From contig MARA01000028.1 of the NCBI GenBank assembly GCA_001792895.1, positions 124,001 to 188,000 of the forward strand: a DNA stretch of 64,000 bases. The letters are read 5' to 3'. The stretch's first letter is position 1. Each line of letters begins with the position of its first letter. The notes under the pieces were generated by a model. It did not search any database, was not told the origin of the DNA, and worked only from the letters and a program-made list of their open reading frames with translations. Source of the stretch: Lentinus brumalis (lineage: Eukaryota > Basidiomycota > Agaricomycetes > Polyporales > Polyporaceae). A program made the translations under genes and the position numbers. This document shows positions 36,331 to 46,522 of this stretch, piece after piece.

Positions 36331-38615
36331 TCAGCGTCCTGGCGTTCGGTAGCCGCGTGCCCGCGGCGATGGTATGCATCAGGAAACTCACCGGAAAGCA
36401 GGTCTGCTGCGGGTTCGCGGACGAGGACGTCGAAGACGTTGACACTGTAAATTCCGTGCGGCGCAGACAAAGGCAGAAGGCGCGAAGGGAGCGAACGCCG
36501 TCAGCTCGTCTTTCTCTCGCGAACGGACAGGAAGACGCAGAAGGGACCCCGGCCGGACGAAGGGCGGGGCAACCTTGCGCTACGTATGCATACGTGCCAC
36601 TCACCGGTTCTCGTCGTAGAAGTAGGCGTGGTGCCGGAGGTGGCGCAGTTGGTAGCGCGTGCACGGGTGCAGATCAATAAGCTACGGTACCCAGTGCGGT
36701 GGACCGCAGCACGGGAGGAGATGCAAGAACGACTGTCAGCGGACGGGCAAGGGTCGACAGAGCGGAGAAGATGCATGTACACACCCCACTAATGGCGCTC
36801 TCCTCTTCGTCGAGCAGGTCGCCCATCGATTTGGGGTACGACATGCCCTCCCGTTTCTGGTCCCAATGGGCATACGTGGCGCGCGCCCGGTGGTCCTCGA
36901 ATAACAGCTACACGACCGCCAAGCCCGCCCATTGACACAGTCAGCATCGCATAACAAACCACCACGCCGCAAAATTAAAAAAAAAAGGAAGACACGGGCA
37001 CGGCTTCGTGGGACCCCGTCGAAAACGCGAAACGGAGCGCACAGAACTACATAGGAGAGTCGAGACTCACCGAGTTCGTCAGAAGGGCGAACATCACGCA
37101 CCCCAGCGCCCACCAGTCGACCATCTTCCCGTACCACCACTGCCGCTCGGTCTCCCACGCAACGTACGGCTCGGTGCCCACCCTGTCGGGCGTGAACACT
37201 TCCGTGTCCTCGAGCGGCTTCCCGCCGTTCTGCACGACGAGCGCGGCGTTGAAGTCCGCGATGCGCACGTTCCCGTTCGGCGCGTCGAGCAGGATGTTCT
37301 CGGGCTTGATGTCACGGTGGATGATGCCCATCCCGTGGAGCGCGTCTATCCCGAGAGCCTAAGTTATCGCATATGTAGATCACGAGAGGTTACGGTGGTG
37401 AGACGGACATCGCCGGGCGACGGACGAGACAGTAGCGTTGATGCGATGTACGAAGCGAGACGGGGTAACGTGAACGGTGAGCGCGCCAGCACATAATGAA
37501 GGTGGGAACCGGCGGACGTACCAATTGCGCGACCCACCGTCGGACGAGTGTCCGATCAAGACGACCGTCCATGCCGAGCTTTGTGAGCTCGGCGTACAGG
37601 TCGCACTGCATGAGAGGCTGCGGGAGGGGCGCATGCCGCGAAGGGAGGGAAGAGCGCGGGAGGTATGGATCGTCGCATACATATGCAGGGACGGGTGAAT
37701 GAAATGTGGGCGTGCCAGGTCAGCGAGAGCATGCCTCGAGATGTCTAGAACACGTACCATCACGACCAAGACGCTCCTCTCGTCCTGGAGGATGCCATGG
37801 GCCTCCATGAGGTGCGCGCGGTCGCGCGCCGCGCTCGCAGCGATCAGCTTGTAGCACTGCGCTTCCATGAGCAAGCCATGCTTGATCCTTTCATCCCGGT
37901 CCAGCACGTCCTTCTTGACCGTCCGCGCGCACACGACGCGTCCCGTCCCGATGTCGTGAGCAACATACGACGCGCCGAATGCGCCGCTCTCGAGAGTCTT
38001 CATAAGCTGGAACGGACCGACCCGGACACGCGGGGAGTGGCCAGCCCGGGGCGCATTCTCTCTGCCACCAACCGTGCCATCGTACGGAGAGTACGGCGAG
38101 TACGGGTAGCCGTATGCGTAGCCTTCGGCTGAAGGGCGAAGATGCAGGGGTGCCGGCCGGGGTCGCTCGCGCTCCGGCTGTGTGATGGTGACGTACTCGG
38201 GGCCTCTTGCCGTTGCCTTTGCCTTAGGCTCAGGTTGGAACGAAGGTTCCGCGCTACTGGAGATTGTTGACAATGGCAGTCGAAAGTGCACGGTACGCGT
38301 CGCGCCAGGAGGGCCAGCCTCGGGTTGGATGGAAGAGAACGGAAGCCGAAACGTTTGAGCAATCAACGGCATGCCCTTCGCCTCACCAACTGCCTTCCCC
38401 GCACGTGCCGCGGTGCCGCAGTTAGCGGCAGGCTGATTCTTGGAGAGCTTATGCGGAAGCATGGCAGGCTGACGGACCAGCGGAGGGCGATATAGCCGAG
38501 CTTCGCGAGGCGAGAGCGGTTTCGGGAATGCGGCGGCGAATGTCTTTTGCTTGCTCTTGGAGGAGGAGGTGGAGATGGAAGCGTGAGCTGTAGATTGAGA
38601 GAACCAATAGGGCAT
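36331..38615 (-). CDS. AGC-like serine/threonine protein kinase with DFN motif
   Basis: Read leftwards from ATG 38615. About 200 residues of basic and Pro-rich N-terminus precede the kinase domain. The glycine loop is LESGAFGASYVA, followed by VCARTVKK with the ATP lysine. Later exons add CDLYAELTKLGMDGRLDRTL, GMGIIHRDIKPENILLD with the full catalytic HRD loop, IADFNAALV where DFG is DFN, GTEPYVAWE in place of the APE region, and MVDWWALGCVMFALL. Further exons give FEDHRARATYAHWD, IDLHPCTRYQLRHLRHH and a short VNVFDVLVREPAADLLSG tail, stop near 36331. The metal-binding Asp is kept and only the Gly is replaced; STK32/YANK kinases also have DFN and are active, so loss of activity should not be assumed. 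The closing part with FDVL resembles the C-lobe end and tail of AGC kinases. Substrates unknown. Last-exon boundaries are less certain than the core. Confidence 0.85.
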
Positions 38616-39614
38616 TTTGTAGGTGAGGGCTGAGACAATGGGTGGTGCAGTAGGGCCGTATGTAAGGAAAAGCCAAAGGCCTCAGAGAGCTCTTGGAGGC
38701 GCATTGGGGATTGCCCGGGGTTTTCAAACGCCTTGGCCACGGTCAAAGCGAAGGTGGCCCATCAAGTCTCGAGGCAAGTGCTGGCAGGCAAGACGGCGTA
38801 TGTGCCAAAGCGATCGAGCGTACTAGAGGAAGATCTAAGGGCCACATTATCAATCTGCTCTTTGTTTGAGAAGAGCAGTGAGGAGTGCCGCCGCCAATTC
38901 GCGCAGCCTCGGTGGCCGAAGGACCATGGCCTCGACAGCTGCACCGGTACCAGCAGCTCGTTGCTAGGCGACGTTATGACCCAAGAGATGAGTTAATAAT
39001 GATAAAGCGTACATCCGTTCAAATGCCTTTCAAACTGAAGCACAATGGGCCTCGTGGAGGGCGGCCGCATCGTGTATATTGCCTCGAGGCCTGGACTAGT
39101 TGCTGTCCACCCATCGTTGGTGAGACATAAGTAGCTGCATGTAGTTCGTTAGTAACGGATAATGAACTCGCGCTAGAACGCATACCTGGATCGGTATCAA
39201 GTCACTCTTCAGGTGAGAAGCAATATGATCGTCTGGTTATCAAGTTACCTCGAGGATGCCACGTAGAGGCGATCCTAATTTTTCTAAGAGTCTCGTAAAT
39301 AAATATATCATGAGGGAATTGCTTGACCTATGATCCGGAGGCCTTGCTGAACTCAGGACGAGGAGTCTCAATCGATGGTGAGAGACAAGAGAGGTGGGCG
39401 CTTGCACGTCGTGACGTCCATGCCCGATGACTTCGGTGAATCGGGGAGCGCGAAATACAACGACGATGATATGCAGCGATTCGACACGACGAACATGATA
39501 TTGTGCTATCAGCCTAGTATGCTTCGTTGGACCCGGACGCGAGAGGGCACGTAGTGTCCGCCGCCAGGCAAGGTCTGCTTACGCCTCTCCCTCCAGCGTA
39601 CACATGGATTCCGA
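38616..39614. other. 1 kb intergenic region
   Basis: Promoter side of the kinase gene and 3' side of DUF6593-like copy 2. AT-rich around 39290-39310. No supported gene. Confidence 0.5.
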
Positions 39615-40282
39615 TCATGAGCCTGCTGCTGCCATTACCGCTTGTGTTCCTCCTGCCGCTCCTGCCGCCGTTTGTTCCTCCTTTTCCCTGTGACATATGA
39701 TGAAGGACAAGAGAATTATGTCCAGGAAGGGCATAACCTCAGGTTCAACGGACATTCTCCCTCGGCGCGACTTCGAGAACAGTCCCCAATTGTGCACCTT
39801 CACGACCGGGTCCTTCGACTCGGAGTCACTTGGGACAAGCTGCGGAAGGCGCGATGTGCTTTAGCACGCAGAATGATCAGAATGGGCGAGCAACAGCGAC
39901 TTACCTGGAAGGTGCTGTTCCATTTTGCGTGCCAGATGTACGTTCGTCCGTCGGGTGCCGTCAGTACCCGGTCGCTGTCGAGCGAGGTGGAACGCGTCAG
40001 ATACGATCGCTATGTTCCTCGGACTGGTCATACTCACGACGACCACCTACTCTTCCTTGGAAGCCACTCGGACTTCTGAGTCGTGCGCCCGTGCACTGTG
40101 ACCATGTCATGACCGAACCGGGGTTCGTACTCGGCGACGACTTGTCCGTTCTGGTCCTTGATGGTCGTAGTGCTGTTGCCGAGCTTCCAACGCGGCGTGG
40201 ACACCTGGAAGAGAACTTGTCCAGTCGCGTCGTCGACGACTGCTGAGTTGAGTGGATCGACGGAGTCGAAGCTGACGTTCAT
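39615..40282 (-). CDS. DUF6593-like protein (copy 2)
   Basis: Three exons read leftwards from ATG 40282 with phases 2 and 0, as in copy 1. Exon 1 encodes MNVSFDSVDPLNSAVVDDAT, GQVLFQVSTPRWKLG, TTTIKDQNGQVVAEYEPRFG, HDMVTVHG and SEWLPRKSRWSS; exon 2 (about 39974-39912) encodes DRVLTAPDGRTYIWHAKWNS; exon 3 (to stop 39615) encodes LVPSDSESKDPVVKVHNWGL, FSKSRRGRMSVEPEVMPFLD and IILLSFIICHRE, with a Gly/Ala tail. Intact. It opens the DUF6593/NLR island and is the closest relative of the broken fragment at 44560-44900, including in the 5' flank. Function unknown. Confidence 0.8.
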
Positions 40283-40324
40283 GGTCGAAGTCGTAGTTCT
40301 TGTGTAGTACTGCTCATGCAAATG

Positions 40325-40345
40325 GCCGGCTTTAAGTATATCTCG
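40325..40345 (-). promoter_or_regulatory. TATA-like element upstream of DUF6593-like copy 2
   Basis: On the minus strand the sequence reads GATATACTTAAAGCC about 45 bases before the ATG. A near-identical flank precedes the broken copy at 44900, with the core changed to TATACGCAAAG, and a TATA-like TTATAAG precedes copy 4 at a similar distance. Repeated spacing suggests a shared promoter element. Confidence 0.45.
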
Positions 40346-40869
40346 GAAACCGCAGCGTTGAATGGTGGAGACCTTACGCAGCATGGGGAACGAGGCTGTG
40401 ATAGCGCTGTGAGCCTCTTCAATCGACCGGTCCAGATCGAGAGCCACTCGTCCTACGTACGTCTGTACGTGGGGTGGAGGGGAAGCACCGCCATATGCTG
40501 TTGTAAACCCCCGACGATACAATACCACAGCCACTAGCACACGCATCGTCCGGTGCAAAATTGGGTCAGCTGTCTCAAAAGAATAAGGCAGCATACCGAT
40601 TGAGGATATCATGTATGGTGCCAGCTTTTGGTTGGATGACCTTCGGGTCGTGCGAGGAAGATGACGTCTGTAAGTCGGATTTTGAGAGGCGCTGCCAGTG
40701 GAGTTCGACCTTCTATCGCCTGCGCTCTTGAGCGCATCCGAACTCAAGTATATATAAGGTTGGAAGCCCCACGGCGCGAGGCTGTTGTTGTGGGATCAAA
40801 TAACAGCTGTGGGCAGGGTTCGGTAGCCGGAAGTCCGATGATCTAAGTGACGCGCCTGGGGGCCACCCA

Positions 40870-41117
40870 AAGCATGACCGTTCCTTGTACGCCGGTCATT
40901 CCTCCTCTGCGCGAATGAAAAAAAAAACTGTCCCCAATTGTGCGCCTCTACCGCCGGATTATTCGACTCGGAGTCAGCTGGGACAAGCTGCGGAATGTGC
41001 GACATGCTTCAGCACACAGAGAACCTAGATGCGCGACACAGACTCACTTCGAATGTGTTATTCCATTTCGCGTGCCAGACGAACTCTCGTCCGTTGGGTG
41101 CGGTCAGTACCCTGTCG
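40870..41117 (-). pseudogene. DUF6593-like fragment A, exons 2-3 only
   Basis: Read leftwards, a good acceptor precedes an exon 2 like that of copy 4 (RVLTAPNGREFVWHAKWNNT), then a GTGAGT intron and the start of exon 3 (LVPADSESNNPAVEAHNWG). Exon 3 then hits a T-run of at least eight bases (fwd 40917-40926, A-run), which shifts the frame, and the rest is unlike the family. No exon 1 lies upstream within reach. It is a dead 3' fragment, most similar to copy 4. Confidence 0.75.
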
Positions 41118-41633
41118 CTGTCGTTGATGTACGAGTACACCAACAGTTCAGTAAGTAGCGCGTGAGTAGCGCAAGACGATCGTTCCTTCTGAATAGCATT
41201 GATATATATAGCGCCCGCGGAGTTCGAAACGAGGGCTTCGGGCAGCATCTTCACAAAAACTAGTACTACTACCACGCAACTTGGTCAGGCCCTGCAGTTA
41301 TAGCACGATATGGTTTGAAGGCCGGGGCGAAAACATACATACGTACGTCCGATCTGCTCTGCGCGAGGAGCAGTCGAAGCTAACGCGGCGCTGTTAGAAG
41401 AAACTAAGTTGCCGAGGGCCACTGCAGGCCACTGCTTGCGCGTGGTGGACGCATCTGAGCCGGGATTCCCAGCAGCCTTGACATCGAAGAGAAGCATCAG
41501 GCGGCACCTGTAGGTCATGAGGAGACAACGAGCTTGCGGGCAGTTTTAAACGCGGCCGCAAGGATACACGAGTCATGGTGGGAGAGTACTAGGCCTCGGT
41601 ACTCGTATCACCCATTGGCATCGCCCCCAAACC
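41118..41633. other. intergenic, NLR promoter side
   Basis: About 500 bases between fragment A and the NLR. A TTTTAAA near 41545 is the only TATA-like sequence, about 90 bases before the NLR ATG. Confidence 0.4.
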
Positions 41634-44443
41634 ATGCTCTGCACCTTGACTATGCCTGTGAGGCTCCGTATTGGCCCTTACACCCTCAGCATGACTCCGC
41701 CTGTGCTGTGCTCCGCCGGGAAGGATGTGCTGGCCGACGTTCTTGACAATTTACAGATGGCGCTGCAGGAGAGTGGGGATCTCTTAAGCCTTGCACCCGT
41801 ACCGGGCCTCGTGCCCGCGGTCAATTTGCTCTCCAAGATTCTCGAGCAGGTCAAGGTGCGGATCCGTACGCAGTATATGCACCTAGCGTCCTGCCTACTG
41901 ACCGCAAACCGGGCAAGCACAGAAAATGCAGTCGAACGCAGAGACGGTGGAGGCTGTCTCCAAGGACATCAGGAGTCTCAACGATGTCATCGACAAGGTG
42001 GCCCGTCAGGTTGAGAGCCGGGCCAAGCGCCTTCAGATGAAGCCCGAGGAGATGCTGAAGGGCTTCCACGATTCGGACGGATGGCGTGATCGAGTTGGGC
42101 GGCTGAGGAAGTGAGCACTGTATCCTTGTCGCTGTGATATTGGCTTACTGGTGCGCACCGATGGTACAGGGAGCTCGAAGAACTGCTCGCGAAGGCCGTA
42201 CCTTGCGCAAAAGGTCCGTGGTACAAGCGTCTGTTCCGAAGCAATCGCGACGAGGAGACACTGAAGACAATCCGCGACGATCTTGCAAGTGCGATCCAAC
42301 GATTCCAGGTACGTCTGAGACCGTGTGCCGGGCCCATTACCATGACTTGGACCTACGCTCATTATCTCCCCCATGGCAGCTTGGTGGTGGTCTGTCCATA
42401 GAGACCTTGACGGAAGAGACCCTTGCTGTTGGGGAAGCGACATACAAGGAGATTCAGGTGATTATTCCATCAGGAATATGTGATATGCTTCTAATCTCCG
42501 TTCGCCTCCAGAGAGTTGCGAAAGCCCAGGAGGAAGAGCGTACGTTCCCAAGCTTGAATTTGACGTCCGCTGACATCTTGAACTTTGCCTAGGCGTCCGT
42601 GAGGTTATCGATCGCATCCCTCACGCCGACGCCGCGGGCTTCAGGGCGGAGAGCAACTCCGGCAAAACCGAATTCATCAGCGGATCTCGCCAGGCCGTCT
42701 TCGAGCGCCTGGATGAGTGGGTGTCGAGCGACAAACCTATCTGCTTCCTCATCGGCGTGGCTGGCATGGGCAAGTCCACCATTGCTTCCGAGTTCTGCCG
42801 GCGCCATGAGGACGAGATCGGCGCGTCGTTCTTCTTCAAGAGAGGCGATCCAAGCGTAGGATCTACTGCTGTGTTCTTCTCCACCATCGCCTACCAGCTC
42901 GCGCAGCTACGACCAGAACTGCGTCCACATATCGCACGTGCCGCTCAGAGCCACACCCAGATGGGAGTCCGACAGCAGATGCAGTATGCCGTCGTCGACC
43001 TTTTGCAGAAGCCTCTCCAGGACGCAAGAGATGCCGGTGTATGTTCGCGTGTGTATGTTGTGGTTGATGCCCTCGACGAATGCGAGGAGAAACTCGTTCC
43101 AGAGTGCCTCCGGCTGCTTGTCTCCTGCGCCCTCACTCATTCGTCCTCCCTCCGCCTGCTCATCACCTCACGCCCCGCTCCCGACTACGTCGATAAGGCC
43201 TTACATCAGGACTCTACATTGAAGGACTCATCTGCGCTCCTCTCCCTCTACGCGATCGAGAAGCGAGAAGCCGTCGACCGCGACATTACAGAGCTGATCC
43301 GCGCAAGACTAGGGGCGGACGCAGAGGCCAAGCAGTGGTGTGAGAGCGAGCCGTCGGTCGTCACGCAGCTGACTCGTCAGTCGGAAGGCGTGTTCGTCTA
43401 CGCGCGTACCGCAGTTGACTTCATCATCGGCGGGGCCGGTTCTGCTGATATGAAGGAGCGGCTGGGGCTCCTCCTCGCGCCGGGTAACACATATGGCCTT
43501 AGCACCCTGGACTCGCTGTATCGCACCGTTCTGGAGACCTCGTTTCCACCTACGCACCTCTACCCCAAGGCAAGAGACCATCTCCGACTCATACTCGCTT
43601 GGATCGCGCTCGGGCAGAAATCTGCAGGTATATCACCTGTCGAAATCCAGGAGATTTCTGGACTTCCCTACGGCGAATCTATTCCCATCCTCATGAAGCT
43701 CTCTTCTGTTATCATTTTCAACCCTGGGACCCGGGAGGATGTGCAGACACGAAAGTTCCTTGCCATGCACGTCACTTTCCGTGATTTCCTCGTCGACCAA
43801 TCCCGCTGCGGGGACACCTACCACGTTGAACCGTCACACATCCATGCTCGTTTCGCTGCTGAGTGCCTGAGATGGATGCACACCCATCCCGGCTCAAGAC
43901 ACATTCCATCCGTTGAGCGCCCCTCATATTGGGAATCAATCGGAGATTATGCGTCCGACTCCTGGCTCAGACATCTCCTACTAGCCTCTTGCACCGAGGA
44001 GCTGGCTCGCTTGCTCGACGATATATTCACATCTATCTCTACGGACCGGCCTTCTTACTTCTTCACTTACGCCTGGAGGTATGGCTTTAATCTACGGACA
44101 GTAACTGCCCTTCTGCGTTATGTGGACAAGAACATAGTGAGTGGACCAGTCACATTGGCATATTCCGCCCACACTAAGTGTCCATCATTTCCTGCGAATG
44201 TTACTAGGGTCGTGATCTAGCTAAGTTGATAGGCAAGTACCCCTTTCAGTATGTCCAGAATTCTAATCAGCTTTGACGACTGCAACAGGGGAAGAAGAAA
44301 CCGTGCGCAGTTGTGCACATGCCTGCCATTATGGAACGGAGATATCAGTATCCTACCTTGGGGACGGTGATCCCACTGTTGCAGAGCTGTGGAAGCGGCG
44401 AAGCCTCCGAGACGAGCACTTCGCTAAATGTTTTGGCAGATGA
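41634..44443 (+). CDS. NLR-type NACHT ATPase with helical MLKL/HeLo-like N-terminus and short C-terminus
   Basis: About 790 residues in eight exons; start at 41634 or the in-frame ATG 41652. The first 150 residues are helical (VPGLVPAVNLLSKILEQVK, VEAVSKDIRSLNDVIDKVAR, KELEELLAKAVP), resembling the MLKL/HeLo-type four-helix N-domains of fungal NLRs. A linker (IDRIPHADAAGFRAESNSGK) leads to the NACHT domain: Walker A GVAGMGKST near residue 275, ASFFFKRGD, Walker B VYVVVDALDEC, sensor LLITSRPAP. The winged-helix region follows, then AMHVTFRDFLVD, a motif typical of basidiomycete NLRs. After RYVDKNI a small exon (44208-44232) uses a GC donor (GCAAGT), and the last exon gives CAHACHYGTEI with LGDGDPTVAEL, which looks like one decayed ankyrin-type unit, stop at 44441-44443. 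The usual long repeat sensor array is missing. Such proteins act in non-self recognition and regulated cell death; that role is inferred from the family. Confidence 0.82.
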
Positions 44444-44559
44444 CGGGCCGCATGGAATAAAGGTCAGCATAGTTGTATGCATTGTTGGGTAGCCATGTAC
44501 ATGACGAGAGTTGACAGAATGCTCATGTGTCGGGCTTGCGATTGTCGGCCAGAAATGAC

Positions 44560-44900
44560 TCTACGTTCGTCATTGGTGCCGTCAGTACCCCGGCAAGGTG
44601 TAACGCGTCAATGCAATCAGTATGCTCCCAAAAATGTTCATACTTACGACGACCATCGACTCTTCGTCGGAAGCAGTCAGACTTCTGAGTCTTATGCCCG
44701 TGAGTTGTGAACATTTCATGACCGAGCCGGGGTTCGTACTCTGCGACGACTTGTCCATTCTGGTCCTTGATGGTCGTAGACTACGTAGTGCTGTAGCCGA
44801 GCTTCCAACGCGGCGTGGAGATGTGTAAGAGAGCTTGTCCGGTCGCGTCGTCGATAACTGCTGAGTTGAGCAGATCGACGGAGTCGAAGCTAACGTTCAT
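44560..44900 (-). pseudogene. DUF6593-like fragment B, exon 1 and part of exon 2
   Basis: Read leftwards from a family-type ATG at 44900: MNVSFDSVDLLNSAVIDDAT, GQALLHISTPRWKLG, then a nine-base insertion (fwd about 44779-44790) that brings an in-frame TAG between STT and STT, then IKDQNGQVVAEYEPRLG and HGHKTQKS. The exon-1 end is altered, and a piece of exon 2 (VLTAP) is recognisable near 44575-44590 before similarity ends. No exon 3 follows; the NLR 3' end lies immediately beyond. The 5' flank (44901-44995) matches that of copy 2, so this is a copy-2-type duplicate. Confidence 0.75.
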
Positions 44901-45204
44901 GGCCGAAGTCGTGGTTCTTGTGTAGTACTGCTCATGCAAATGGCTGGCTTTGCGTATATCTCGAAAACCACAGTGTTGAATTCGGACGAGGGTGCGGTAG
45001 CCCGAAGTCCGACAACCTGACTCGTTCGGGTGCCCAAAGTATGGCGTTCGATGTCATTCGTAACAGATACTGAAGTTGCAGTCGTCGAACTGAAAGTTGA
45101 GCGAGAGCCATATAGCCTCGTTGGAACCAGATGCACGGAAGACCAATTTCCCTGACGCCACCCAGACGACGATTGCTCAGATCGCTGCCTCTCGCCAAAG
45201 GCTG

Positions 45205-45829
45205 CTATCCCGCAGCAGACGCTCCTTGTGCCTCCTGTTCCCTATGGCAGATGAGAAAGGACAAGAGGACCACATCCAGGAACGACATCAGCTCAGGTTG
45301 TACGGTCATTCCTCCTCGGCGCGACTTCGAAAACAGTCCCCAATTGTGCGCCTCTACAACCGGGTCCTTCGACTCTGAGTCAGCTGGGACAAGCTGCGGA
45401 AGGTGCGCGATGCTTCAGCACGCAGAGAACAAAAATGCGCGACAGAGACTCACCTTGAATGTGTTGTTCCATTTTGCGTGCCAGATGAACTCTCGTCCGT
45501 TGGGTGCGGTCAGTACCCGGTCGCTGTCGTGCATGTACACCGTCAGTACTGAAATCTACATGCCCCGGAAGTGGCTGTACTCACGTCGACCATTTGCTCT
45601 TCTTCGGGAGCCATTCGGCCTTTCGAGTCGTGTACCCGTGCACCGTCACCATGTCGTGACCCAAACGAGGTTCGTACTCGGCGACGATTTGTCCGGTCGG
45701 GTCCTTGATGGTCGTGGTGCTGTGCCCGAGCTTCCACCGCGGTGTGGACACCTCGAAGAGGACTCGTCCAGTCGCGGCTTCGACGACTTTTGAATTGAGT
45801 GGATCGATAGAGGTGAAGCTGACGTTCAT
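45205..45829 (-). CDS. DUF6593-like protein (copy 4)
   Basis: Three exons read leftwards from ATG 45829, phases 2 and 0. Exon 1 encodes MNVSFTSIDPLNSKVVEAAT, GRVLFEVSTPRWKLG, TTTIKDPTGQIVAEYEPRLG, HDMVTVHG and AEWLPKKSKWST. Exon 2 encodes DRVLTAPNGREFIWHAKWNN. Exon 3 encodes LVPADSESKDPVVEAHNWGL, FSKSRRGGMTVQPELMSFLD and VVLLSFLICHREQEAQ, stop at 45205. Intact and very close to copy 2, and the evident relative of fragment A. The conserved pattern is a beta-rich N-terminal block with a short hydrophobic helix near the C-terminus. Function unknown. Confidence 0.8.
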
Positions 45830-46522
45830 GACTGTCGTGGGCTTTGTTGGATCACTGATATGTGATGGTCAGCTTATAAGTATTCTCCGCAGCTGGGCCT
45901 TTGGACACCGCAGCTACGTATGGTGCCCGTGGAGATCGTATCATCGGAGACGTCGGGAGCAACGCTGCGGTGGCGCTTGACGTGCTGATCCCGGACGGAG
46001 AGCGGTGCACATGCTCTACAAGGAAGTAGAGGCGAAGTGTGTACTTTCCAACCTTTCCCGCCAGCAGACCATGACGGGTTCCGGTCAGAGTCAGAAAATC
46101 CGCAGCGAGGCAGACTAGAGCAGATACGACACATCGATACAAGGGAAAGGCAGAAAGTCTGCCTATCATGAGCGAACAACGGTGGTCCAGATGCAATGAG
46201 TAAATATGCGACATGCAGCGTGAGGGATATATGCGTGCGGTGTACGTGATGTATGGACCAGGGAGGAGGTAGAAAGACAGAAAAGTGTAATGAATGTGGT
46301 AGTGGTGGTGAAGTAGGGGCGGATACGGATAGGTAGGAGCAATGCGGGTCAGCTGTAATGTACGGATTATAAGACAGAACGGAATGCCTATACGTCGGCA
46401 ATAAATATGCGTTAAATCATCAATGTCTAATATGCACAAAAGTGCGGTCGGCCGCAATGAAGAAGAAACCTCCAAACGCAACCCGCGAGCAGGCGCACAA
46501 GCACCATCGCAAGTACAGGAAC
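45830..46522. other. intergenic region
   Basis: Promoter of DUF6593-like copy 4 (TTATAAG near 45874) and 3' flank of the Uds1 gene. No supported gene. Confidence 0.5.

Noticed and set aside
36636..36660. tRNA A-box-like TGGCGCAGTTGGTAGCGC
   Set aside because: No B box or foldable tRNA follows, and the minus strand encodes the kinase segment with TRYQLRHL.
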